Part shown: piece after piece, positions 1 to 5,882 of the stretch
Position numbering within the stretch: the stretch's first letter is position 1
How the letters are laid out: every line of letters begins with the position of its first letter
NCBI GenBank assembly: GCA_903911455.1
Contig: CAIWDQ010000300.1
Span: 1-5,882 of the forward strand
Direction: 5' to 3'
From: an uncultured bacterium
GTDB lineage: Bacteria; Bacteroidota; Bacteroidia; Bacteroidales; JACABE01
Length of the DNA stretch: 5,882 nt
Notes under the pieces: model-generated
The model's input: the letters and a program-made list of their open reading frames with translations, nothing else
Databases searched by the model: none
What the model was told of the DNA's origin: nothing
Made by a program: the position numbers and the translations under genes

Positions 1-44
1 ATTTTGAGATAGAATCAATAATAAAGAATATACATCAGATTTAA
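1..44 (+). pseudogene. Possible 3' tail of an upstream reading frame, or a small duplicated fragment of pgk
   Basis: A frame open from the left edge (first full codon at 3) reads FEIESIIKNIHQI and stops at TAA 42-44. Its first 28 bases match bases 418-445 inside the pgk gene at 27 of 28 positions, and in the same reading frame (pgk residues 111-119, FEIESILKN). It could be the end of a truncated second pgk-like copy lying to the left, or a short local duplication. It could also be an assembly artefact if this window begins at a contig end. Too little is visible to say whether it is translated. Confidence 0.35.
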
Positions 45-54
45 ATATGATTCG

Positions 55-62
55 TATCTTTG
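55..62 (+). promoter_or_regulatory. Putative Bacteroidota -7 promoter box for pgk
   Basis: TATCTTTG matches the TAnnTTTG -7 consensus of Bacteroidota primary sigma factor promoters exactly. It lies 27 bases before the ATG at 90, which would give a leader of about 20 bases. No convincing -33 TTG/TTTG element is visible about 20 bases further upstream, so the call rests on the -7 box and its position. The same octamer precedes the propeller gene on the other strand. Confidence 0.5.
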
Positions 63-89
63 TTAGCAAATATTCAAATATAAATAATC

Positions 90-1379
90 ATGACAAATAA
101 ACTTAATATACCTCTATTACAGGACGCTGATCTTAAAGATAAGATCGTTTTAGTCCGCGTTGATCATAATGTAGTAAAAAAAGGAATCATACATGATCCT
201 TATAGAATTGATGCAACTATCGGTACCTTATTTCATATAGTTGCAAAAGGTGGGAAACTCATCTTAATGACTCATGTAGGTCGTCCTAAAGATAAAAAGA
301 CCGGCGAAATAAAAATTGATGACAACAGTTCAGTTAAAGCTATTGTAAAATATCTTGAAAACAAATTAAACATTAAATTCAGTATTCCTGAATTTAATGC
401 TAATGATAATAAAGGTTATTTTGAGATAGAATCAATATTAAAGAACAATGTAAAAGAACTTAAAGAAGGCAAAACAGATGCTATTTACTTACCAAATACA
501 CGTTGGTTTGCCGGTGAAGAAGCTAAAGGCGAAGAAGCAGATAATTTTGCAAAACAATTAGCTAGTGTTGCCGATATTTATATAAATGATGCATTTGGAT
601 CATGGCAAGCACATGCTTCCACAGTAACTATCACTAAATATTTACCTTCTTTTGCAGGTTTCTTAATGCAAAAAGAGCTTGAAAATCTAGATAGAATTTT
701 CAAACCAAACACTCCTCTCCTATCCGTTGTTGCAGGTTCGAAGTTTGATACAAAAATTGATTCATTAAATGCTCTTTTAAAGACTTCAGATTATCTTGTA
801 CTGGGTGGAGTTTTATATAATGCTTACTTATGTGCAAAATATGATATTGAAATATCAGGTATAGCACCGGAAGATTTGGAATATGCCAAGCAATTTGTAG
901 AATATTCTAAACAATTTCCTGGTAAGTTGATTGAATTACCTTATATCGTAGAATCAGATGTAATAGAAGGCAGCTTTGAAGGAAAAACACGTGTACATAA
1001 CATAAAAGATCTAAAGCCTAAGACAAAATTAAACTTTGTATTAGATGTAGCTGCTCAATCTTTTGAAGCACCCGAAGTAAAAGATGTATTTATGAAATCA
1101 AATACTATCTTTATTAATGCAGTAATGGGATATACTCCTTACTTTAATGAAGGTACTATTGCTTTAGATAAATTAATTGATAACAATAAGAATGCATCTA
1201 AACTATATGGTGGTGGTGATACTCTACAAGAATTAAAGACTCTATTACCAGGAGTATATATGGTTGCGATAGATGATCCTACTTATTATATGTTTACTGG
1301 TGGTGGTGCAGTATTAAAAGCAATTCAGGAAGGAAGCTACAATGGCTTGGAACCTGTAAAAGCTTTAATGAATAAATAA
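90..1379 (+). CDS. pgk: Phosphoglycerate kinase, divergent form
   Basis: Predicted cytosolic glycolytic enzyme (EC 2.7.2.3) transferring phosphate between 1,3-bisphosphoglycerate and ADP. The family motifs occur in order across 429 residues. The N-terminal domain has VRVDHN (22-27; usual VRVDFN), R39, THVGRP (61-66), R138 in PNTRWF, and NDAFG followed by SWQAHAS (171-177). The C-terminal domain has AGSKFDTKI (215-223, with both lysines of the usual GGAKVxDKI), GGGDT (374-378) and FTGGGA (402-407). Several family signatures are altered. The usual HRAHAS is WQAHAS, with a loop one residue shorter, so a 3-phosphoglycerate-contacting histidine and arginine appear to be missing. WNGPMG has become INAVMG (342-347), and LDIGP has become LDVAA (318-322). 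The protein is about 30 residues longer than typical bacterial enzymes of 390-400. The ATG at 90 is the first in frame; an AT-rich leader without Shine-Dalgarno precedes it. Family assignment is firm; full catalytic activity is inferred. Confidence 0.93.
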   Translation: MTNKLNIPLLQDADLKDKIVLVRVDHNVVKKGIIHDPYRIDATIGTLFHIVAKGGKLILMTHVGRPKDKKTGEIKIDDNSSVKAIVKYLENKLNIKFSIPEFNANDNKGYFEIESILKNNVKELKEGKTDAIYLPNTRWFAGEEAKGEEADNFAKQLASVADIYINDAFGSWQAHASTVTITKYLPSFAGFLMQKELENLDRIFKPNTPLLSVVAGSKFDTKIDSLNALLKTSDYLVLGGVLYNAYLCAKYDIEISGIAPEDLEYAKQFVEYSKQFPGKLIELPYIVESDVIEGSFEGKTRVHNIKDLKPKTKLNFVLDVAAQSFEAPEVKDVFMKSNTIFINAVMGYTPYFNEGTIALDKLIDNNKNASKLYGGGDTLQELKTLLPGVYMVAIDDPTYYMFTGGGAVLKAIQEGSYNGLEPVKALMNK

Positions 1380-1410
1380 GAATTAAATTAGATTTTATCT
1401 TCTTCTTTAA

Positions 1411-1446
1411 ATAAAAAAAGACCTTTTTTCAAAGGTCTTTTTTTAT
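1411..1446. terminator. Bidirectional intrinsic terminator between convergent genes
   Basis: A perfect inverted repeat of 16 bp (1411-1426 with 1431-1446) encloses the loop TTTC. The centre of the stem is AAAGACCTTT/AAAGGTCTTT, flanked by an A tract on the left and a T tract on the right, so either strand yields a hairpin followed by a U run. It starts 32 bases after the pgk stop and lies 25 bases past the stop of the minus-strand propeller gene, so it can serve both. Confidence 0.9.
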
Positions 1447-1470
1447 TTGTATATTTTGGTGATTTGTTTT

Positions 1471-4395
1471 TTACATTACAATAAACTTAGAAGCTGTCTT
1501 TTGATTTCCGGTTACAACCTGAATCAAATAAGTTCCTTTAGTTAAACCACTGCAGTTAATTGGAGTTGAATAATTATCAGTAATAATCTTACCAAGATTG
1601 ATTGATTTAACAATGTTTCCTCTTAAATCATAAACAGTTACTAACACATTTTCTTTTGAAGTAGTATTAATTTTAAGATTAATATTACCACCAGTCATAA
1701 CAGGATTTGGATAAACATTTAAATCTAATTTTGTTGATTTCATTGTAATTATTGGAACATCATTACTACCACCAAAGAAATTATCACATTCCCAGAAACC
1801 GCGTCCATGAGTTGAAATATAAATATTACCATAATTCTGAATACCAGGAAAAACATAAGGAATTGGAGTTCCACTATCATAAATAGTATCTGTAACAGTT
1901 GGGAAATTCATTGTTTGTTGTCTTAACTGGAAAACAGGAACTCTATTCATGCCATTATTATCAGATGCCCAAGTAACAGCACCAGATAAAGCGGCAAAAT
2001 TAAATGATTGAGTCGTATAAATGCCAAATTCAGTACCTAAGATAATGTAATTATTATGATTCATTTCAATTAATGAAGAATAAACAGGAGCAGAAGGTAA
2101 GCCTGAACCAGTAACATTAGTAAAAGTAGGATTAGCGCTTAATGCATTATTACTAGCATATACATAATCTAATTGTCCGTAATTTCCTAAAGTAACTATT
2201 ATGTTATTTGCATTTTGAGGATCAACAGCAATAGAAGTAATTGCTCTGTAAAAGTTTCTTATTACAAGTGTATCTAAAACACAAGTAGGTAAAGTGATAT
2301 TCCATGTAAGTGAGTCATAACCTGCATTAAAATTCTTTACTCTTACAAGTTTACCATTATCTAAACCTGCAAATATACAATCACCATCCTTAGAATATGC
2401 CATGTTTACTGTAGCACCAGAAGTTTGAGATACTTGATACCATCTAGGAGTTTTTGTAAAGTTCAATGGTTGATCTGTCATCCAGATTCCATCATTTAAA
2501 CCAATGAAATAATGACTTTGTACTTTATCCATAATTTTTATTACTTTACCAGAATCCAATGGTGCTGTTAATGTATAATTAAATGGATAAATTATTTGTT
2601 TGCTATGAACTAGTATTACACTACCAGCAGGTAAAGTAGAATGACCTGTATACAATACACTAATAGAGTCTTTAATAACTGTATTATTAACTGTCTGCCA
2701 CATCATCATAGGAGTAACAAAAGAAGCCTGAGCATTTCTCATAGGAGTAGTAAAGAAACCAGATGTTGATTGCCATGAAATACCATTATCATAACTTCTA
2801 CCAACACCTGCGTTTTGAGAAGTAACAAAAAGAACTTTTTCACGAACAGGTTTTAAAGTTGTGATCTGTGACATAGCAGACCAACCACCATCACCACCCC
2901 AAAGAATCTTTGCAGATTTAGGATAAGGAGTAGAAGCTCCACGATCAATATATGGATCACTATTATCTTGAGTACCACCTAATACTGAACCATCATGGCC
3001 AATTGCCAAACCATAGAATTGTGTTACACTATAATTTCTGTTTATTGTATGGAAAGTATTACCTCCATCATTGGTTTTCATTATACCACCATCTGTACCA
3101 ATAAAGAATGTATTTGGATCAGTTGGATGGAATATACATGCATGATGATCAGCATGAGCATAACTTGGATCATTAATTGGGGCACTTTGATTAGTAATTT
3201 GTGTGAAATTATAATATGAACCTGTTGTATATTCAACGCCTTGCCACATATCAACACCTGCAACCACAATAGCTTTAGGATTATTTGGATAAACTGCTAT
3301 AACATTATCATACCATCCTTGATTGTTTGAACCAAATAGATTGAATGAAGTACTTCCTCCAGGAGCAATGATTGTCCAGGTTGTGCCTCTATCTGCTGAA
3401 CGGTATATATTCTTTAATGCACCACCACCATTCGACACACATGCATAAATATAATTTGTATTAGAAGGAGCAATTGCTATTTCAATTCTTCCAACACCTG
3501 AAATATACGTGCCGTTTTCTTTAGGAGTTACTTCAGTAAATACACTATCTTGAGTTATATAACATTTATTATTTACTACTGCTAATACAGTATTATCAGT
3601 TGTTACTGCTTTTACATCTGTACTTTTATTTCCCAGATCAATAAAAACACCTGCACTAATTCTTTGTTTTGCATTACGCCAGGTAAGTCCTTTATCAGTT
3701 GAAATTTTTAGAGCACTACCGGTAGAAGCAAATACATAATCTACATTATTTATTTTGGTGCAAGCTAAACGATTTATTTCATTAGATGGGTTAGAGACTA
3801 TCTGGAAATTATCTCCAGAAGTACAATTATATAAACCTGATCCTATTTGACCTGTATTTTGATTTGTTCCGGAAGGAGATGATAAACCTTCACCTGTACC
3901 AACATAAATAGTACCGTCAGGATCCTGAGCAATTGAAGCGATAGCTAAGTTTGTAGAAACTGAAGTTACCTGACTCCATGATTCACCCGCATTGGTAGAT
4001 TTCCATAAACCACCACCTACTCCACCTGCATACATTGTATTATGAGATCCATCGCGATTGTCGAATAATATCGCACGTGTACGACCTCCTACATTGTCAG
4101 GACCTAATTCGCTCCAATTTAAGCCCATGGCATTTCCTGTTTTGTATCTTGCATTATTTTCTGCAACCTGACGTGCAATTATCACGTCTTCAGGATTGAT
4201 TTTTCCTGTATAGAAATCACCCTGTATTTTTGCCATGTATTCCATAGCTGCCTGAATTCCTTTGGGGGTCTGACTTATTGAAGCTATTCGTGGATTATAA
4301 CTCTGTTTAGAGTAATTTCCGTTAAGAGCTACTAATGCAAGACTTGCAAATAGAATAATTGTTGATAGACTAAAAAAAAGTTTAAATTTTTTCAT
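1471..4395 (-). CDS. Secreted Asp-box beta-propeller protein with type IX secretion sorting domain
   Basis: Probable exported protein, anchored on the surface or released by the type IX system; no enzymatic role can be assigned. I prefer the ATG at 4395 (974 residues) to the upstream in-frame ATG at 4428 (985). It gives a classic signal peptide: MKKFK, then a hydrophobic run to about residue 24. Residues 30-90 look like a short pro-region. From about 92 a long beta-propeller region follows with Asp-box (BNR-type) motifs: STNAGESW (133-140), STDKGLTW (232-239), SADRGTTW (333-340), TNDGGNTF (441-448) and SYDNGISW (534-541). The stretch with HADHHA, GTDGG and GGTQDNS (about 414-478) resembles the sortilin/Vps10 and GH74-like propellers common in Bacteroidota secreted proteins. 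Residues 890-974 form a Por sorting domain: LNVYPNPV, then VYDLRGNIV and GTYLIQV, ending KFIVM. It could be a glycan-active enzyme or a binding/adhesion propeller. The gene is convergent with pgk. Confidence 0.9.
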   Translation of the reverse strand: MKKFKLFFSLSTIILFASLALVALNGNYSKQSYNPRIASISQTPKGIQAAMEYMAKIQGDFYTGKINPEDVIIARQVAENNARYKTGNAMGLNWSELGPDNVGGRTRAILFDNRDGSHNTMYAGGVGGGLWKSTNAGESWSQVTSVSTNLAIASIAQDPDGTIYVGTGEGLSSPSGTNQNTGQIGSGLYNCTSGDNFQIVSNPSNEINRLACTKINNVDYVFASTGSALKISTDKGLTWRNAKQRISAGVFIDLGNKSTDVKAVTTDNTVLAVVNNKCYITQDSVFTEVTPKENGTYISGVGRIEIAIAPSNTNYIYACVSNGGGALKNIYRSADRGTTWTIIAPGGSTSFNLFGSNNQGWYDNVIAVYPNNPKAIVVAGVDMWQGVEYTTGSYYNFTQITNQSAPINDPSYAHADHHACIFHPTDPNTFFIGTDGGIMKTNDGGNTFHTINRNYSVTQFYGLAIGHDGSVLGGTQDNSDPYIDRGASTPYPKSAKILWGGDGGWSAMSQITTLKPVREKVLFVTSQNAGVGRSYDNGISWQSTSGFFTTPMRNAQASFVTPMMMWQTVNNTVIKDSISVLYTGHSTLPAGSVILVHSKQIIYPFNYTLTAPLDSGKVIKIMDKVQSHYFIGLNDGIWMTDQPLNFTKTPRWYQVSQTSGATVNMAYSKDGDCIFAGLDNGKLVRVKNFNAGYDSLTWNITLPTCVLDTLVIRNFYRAITSIAVDPQNANNIIVTLGNYGQLDYVYASNNALSANPTFTNVTGSGLPSAPVYSSLIEMNHNNYIILGTEFGIYTTQSFNFAALSGAVTWASDNNGMNRVPVFQLRQQTMNFPTVTDTIYDSGTPIPYVFPGIQNYGNIYISTHGRGFWECDNFFGGSNDVPIITMKSTKLDLNVYPNPVMTGGNINLKINTTSKENVLVTVYDLRGNIVKSINLGKIITDNYSTPINCSGLTKGTYLIQVVTGNQKTASKFIVM

Positions 4396-4499
4396 CTGAA
4401 TTAATATTATTAATTTGTTGATATTCAATTTTAATTTCTTATTATTATACTATTTTCAGTTTTTAATATGTTATCCTTAACATTAAATTAATTTGCTTG

Positions 4500-4507
4500 C
4501 AAAGATA
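4500..4507 (-). promoter_or_regulatory. Putative -7 promoter box (proximal) for the propeller gene
   Basis: On the minus strand this reads TATCTTTG, an exact TAnnTTTG match and identical to the box before pgk. A TTTG lies 24 bases further upstream (4532-4535), somewhat farther than the usual -33 spacing. Transcription from here would give a leader of roughly 100 AT-rich bases before the ATG at 4395. Confidence 0.5.
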
Positions 4508-4531
4508 TAAAAAAATCATACTAATAATGTG

Positions 4532-4539
4532 CAAAGTTA
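4532..4539 (-). promoter_or_regulatory. Second TAnnTTTG box (distal) upstream of the propeller gene
   Basis: The minus strand reads TAACTTTG, a second exact match to TAnnTTTG, 32 bases upstream of the proximal box. Its TTTG could act either as its own -7 element or as the -33 element of the proximal promoter. No clear -33 element of its own is seen. Confidence 0.35.
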
Positions 4540-4570
4540 ATATTTTTTCAACAAAAATGCAAAAGAAATC

Positions 4571-4601
4571 AGTTAACGGTAAGATTAAACAAGTTAACGG
4601 T
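4571..4601. repeat. Pair of 10-bp direct repeats, operator-like
   Basis: AGTTAACGGT occurs at 4571-4580 and again at 4592-4601, a 21-bp period equal to about two helical turns. Each copy contains the self-complementary hexamer GTTAAC. The pair lies upstream of the two putative -7 boxes of the propeller gene, centred about 60 bases before a start site predicted from the distal box. That is a typical position for an activator or response-regulator site. No regulator can be named from the sequence. Confidence 0.45.
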
Positions 4602-4652
4602 TTAAAGAAGGGCTTTTTGAGTTATTAACAATATTAAAATTCTAAAATTATA

Positions 4653-4686
4653 AAGAGTCGTTGCCAAACTAATGATAACGACTCTT
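4653..4686 (-). terminator. Probable terminator of the 321-residue gene
   Basis: A 10-bp perfect stem, AAGAGTCGTT (4653-4662) with AACGACTCTT (4677-4686), encloses a 14-base loop. On the minus strand the stem is followed by TTTATAATTTTAG, a fair U-rich tail. It lies 84 bases past the stop codon of the gene at 4770-5735. The long loop and interrupted U tract make it less certain than the hairpin after pgk. Confidence 0.55.
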
Positions 4687-4695
4687 CTTTGTTGA

Positions 4696-4731
4696 CCTCA
4701 CCCCCGCCTCTCCTAAGAGGAGAGGAGCCGG
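4696..4731. repeat. GC-rich palindromic intergenic repeat
   Basis: This GC-rich island in otherwise AT-rich DNA holds a C run followed by an 8-bp stem, CCTCTCCT (4707-4714) with AGGAGAGG (4718-4725), and a 3-base loop. The layout, CTCACCCCC then CCTCTCC/GGAGAGG, resembles short dispersed palindromic repeats that I recall from intergenic regions of Bacteroidota and other bacteria. That resemblance is from memory and not checked here. No U tract follows the stem on either strand, so it is not a simple terminator. Confidence 0.5.
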
Positions 4732-4769
4732 ATTCATTCTAATTCTTAATTTTTATTTTCTATTGCCTA

Positions 4770-5735
4770 TTACATCAACGACAGTTCTAATTTAGCTGTT
4801 TTAGTTTCGGATTTGTTAGCTACATAAAAACATTTATTCAATCCTAAAGCTGGTATCACTACTTCTCTCCCCGGGAATACTTCTATTGCATCATCAGGAA
4901 CAATATTATTTTGAATTGGGTCGTCAGTTGTAAAATAAAAAACAGATTCAGTACCTGTAACGGCCAATAATATTTTGTCGGTCGAAACGTAAGAAAAATC
5001 TGTTAATATTACTGATAGTTTTTTCAAAGTAATATATAAAGCTTTTAAAATTGGTTGTCCTTGTGCGTTTTTATGGTTTGGATGCAAAACACTTGGTTTA
5101 AAAAATAGTGAAGCTATACCCGGTTCATCAATATATGCTGCTGCTACAACAAGCATATTCAGCCACATCTGACGTTTGAAACGTACTAATATATTTTTAT
5201 AACCTGCTCTTTCGAATGTAAGAGCCTTAGTTGCTAATCTTTGAGTTTCGCTTGCTGTAATATAATCAGCATCAAAAGTTGCAAACAATGTTTTGGTAGG
5301 GATACCTAATTCGATTACATATTTAGCTGTCAAATCTTTTAATCTTGAAGTCAAAATTCCCTGATGACTTATTACTGCTTTATCATATTCGCTCAAAAGA
5401 TTTGGAAAAAATTCTTTATCTATAACATCAGGGTTGGTCTTAAATGCTTTTTTTACATCACCCATCAATTCTACTACTGCTGCATAAAATTCTTTATAAG
5501 TTCTGTTTCTGCCCGAAACACCTTTACCTTGATCCTCTATATATTGATCAATATTTTTAACACTAATTCGTAATTCACCTACAATGTTAGTTGTAGGAAG
5601 TACTTGAGCCATAATTGTAGGTTTTGTGCTTCCTGTAATGGCAGTTTGATCAAATTCGCCAAACTCAAGCCATCTAAATCCCGAAGCATTTATAGGTATT
5701 AATGGATTGGGACCTGTAACATCAAATGCATTCAT
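4770..5735 (-). CDS. Uncharacterised 321-residue protein
   Basis: I do not recognise the family. The ATG at 5735 is followed by a complete frame of 321 codons with codon use like its neighbours. There is no signal peptide and no convincing membrane helix; the only hydrophobic stretch is short (MWLNMLVVAAAYI, about 190-202). Residues 1-55 are rich in proline, glycine and threonine. Residues about 60-200 look largely helical and charged. Residues about 245-321 look like a small beta domain: alternating hydrophobics, VTGTESVFYF, then GREVVIPALG and CFYVANKSETKTAKLELSL to the end. The last segment reads like the edge strands of an immunoglobulin-like fold, but this is only an impression. An upstream frame stops 43 bases before the start with no strong promoter between, suggesting an operon. 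A terminator-like hairpin follows. Cytosolic location is inferred from the missing signal. No function is proposed. Confidence 0.8.
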   Translation of the reverse strand: MNAFDVTGPNPLIPINASGFRWLEFGEFDQTAITGSTKPTIMAQVLPTTNIVGELRISVKNIDQYIEDQGKGVSGRNRTYKEFYAAVVELMGDVKKAFKTNPDVIDKEFFPNLLSEYDKAVISHQGILTSRLKDLTAKYVIELGIPTKTLFATFDADYITASETQRLATKALTFERAGYKNILVRFKRQMWLNMLVVAAAYIDEPGIASLFFKPSVLHPNHKNAQGQPILKALYITLKKLSVILTDFSYVSTDKILLAVTGTESVFYFTTDDPIQNNIVPDDAIEVFPGREVVIPALGLNKCFYVANKSETKTAKLELSLM

Positions 5736-5778
5736 AATCGTATGTATAAATTAAAATACAAAATTCACTACTGGGCAC

Positions 5779-5882
5779 TTAAATCCACTTAATTTCTAAT
5801 TGATTACAATTGGACTCTTTGTTGTTTTTGCAATCATATTTAGTAAGTATTTCATTTAATGGTGTTTTATCCAGTAGAGAAA
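5779..5882 (-). CDS. Probable 3' end of an upstream minus-strand gene (5' truncated by window edge)
   Basis: One minus-strand frame is open from the right edge and ends at TAA (5781-5779). It encodes 33 residues, beginning SLLDKTPLNEILTKYD and ending QLEIKWI, with two cysteines between. The other two minus frames stop within the first 30 bases. The composition is protein-like, and the 43-base spacing to the start of the 321-residue gene fits an operon. A random open frame of this length is not rare in AT-rich DNA, so the call is tentative. No family is recognisable. Confidence 0.4.
   Translation of the reverse strand, partial: SLLDKTPLNEILTKYDCKNNKESNCNQLEIKWI

Noticed and set aside
129..146. 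Inverted repeat GATCTTA/TAAGATC with a 4-base loop near the start of pgk
   Set aside because: It falls in codons for the conserved region around DLKDKI, has a weak AT-rich stem of 7 bp and no U tract. It is most likely a by-product of the coding sequence.
2995..3219. Open frame of 74 codons on the + strand
   Set aside because: It lies wholly inside the propeller gene on the opposite strand and its translation is low-complexity, rich in Ile, Thr, Ser, Cys and Met. It is a shadow frame.
3081..3269. Open frame of 62 codons on the minus strand
   Set aside because: It overlaps the propeller gene in another frame, has an unlikely composition rich in Ile, Leu, Met and Val, and shows no motif.
4396..4428. 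Upstream in-frame ATG of the propeller gene (adds 11 residues)
   Set aside because: The extension would place MNINKLIILIQ before a normal signal peptide. The ATG at 4395 with its KKFK n-region fits exported proteins better, though the upstream start cannot be excluded.
5364..5573. Open frame of 69 codons on the + strand
   Set aside because: It is antisense to the 321-residue gene and encodes a Phe/Tyr/Ile-rich string typical of AT-rich shadow frames.
5759..5766. Minus-strand GAATTTTG, a near match to the TAnnTTTG box before the 321-residue gene
   Set aside because: The first consensus base is wrong and no -33 element is visible. The position is plausible, but the evidence is too weak to call a promoter, and co-transcription with the upstream frame explains the spacing.
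5769..5877. Inverted 7-mers CTACTGG and CCAGTAG near the right edge
   Set aside because: They are only 7 bp long and about 100 bases apart, and one lies in the probable coding tail, so chance is a sufficient explanation.

Overview
The window looks like a chromosomal fragment from a low-GC, AT-rich member of the Bacteroidota. Three signals point there. A large secreted protein ends in a typical type IX secretion (Por) sorting domain. The putative promoters carry the TAnnTTTG -7 box of this phylum. None of the starts has a clear Shine-Dalgarno sequence; the regions just before them are AT-rich.

Layout from left to right. Bases 1-44 are a short open tail ending in TAA that nearly duplicates a stretch inside the next gene. 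A putative promoter (55-62) precedes a divergent phosphoglycerate kinase gene (90-1379, + strand). A perfect bidirectional hairpin terminator (1411-1446) separates it from a convergent gene (minus strand, 4395 or 4428 down to 1471). That gene encodes an exported beta-propeller protein of about 974 residues with Asp-box repeats and a C-terminal sorting domain. The 341-base gap at 4429-4769 holds two tandem TAnnTTTG boxes, a pair of 10-bp direct repeats 21 bp apart, a terminator-like hairpin and a GC-rich palindromic repeat. Next on the minus strand is an unrecognised 321-residue gene (5735 to 4770). At the right edge is the probable 3' end of another minus-strand gene (stop at 5779), placed as if co-transcribed with the 321-residue gene.

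The genes do not form an obvious pathway. The kinase belongs to central carbon metabolism in the cytosol, the propeller protein is a cell-surface or secreted protein, and the 321-residue protein lacks a signal peptide and a recognisable family. I do not see a defence system, mobile element, CRISPR array, tRNA or rRNA. The most notable points are the altered active-site motifs of the kinase, the 27/28 duplication between the window start and the kinase gene, the operator-like repeats upstream of the propeller gene, and the orphan gene.
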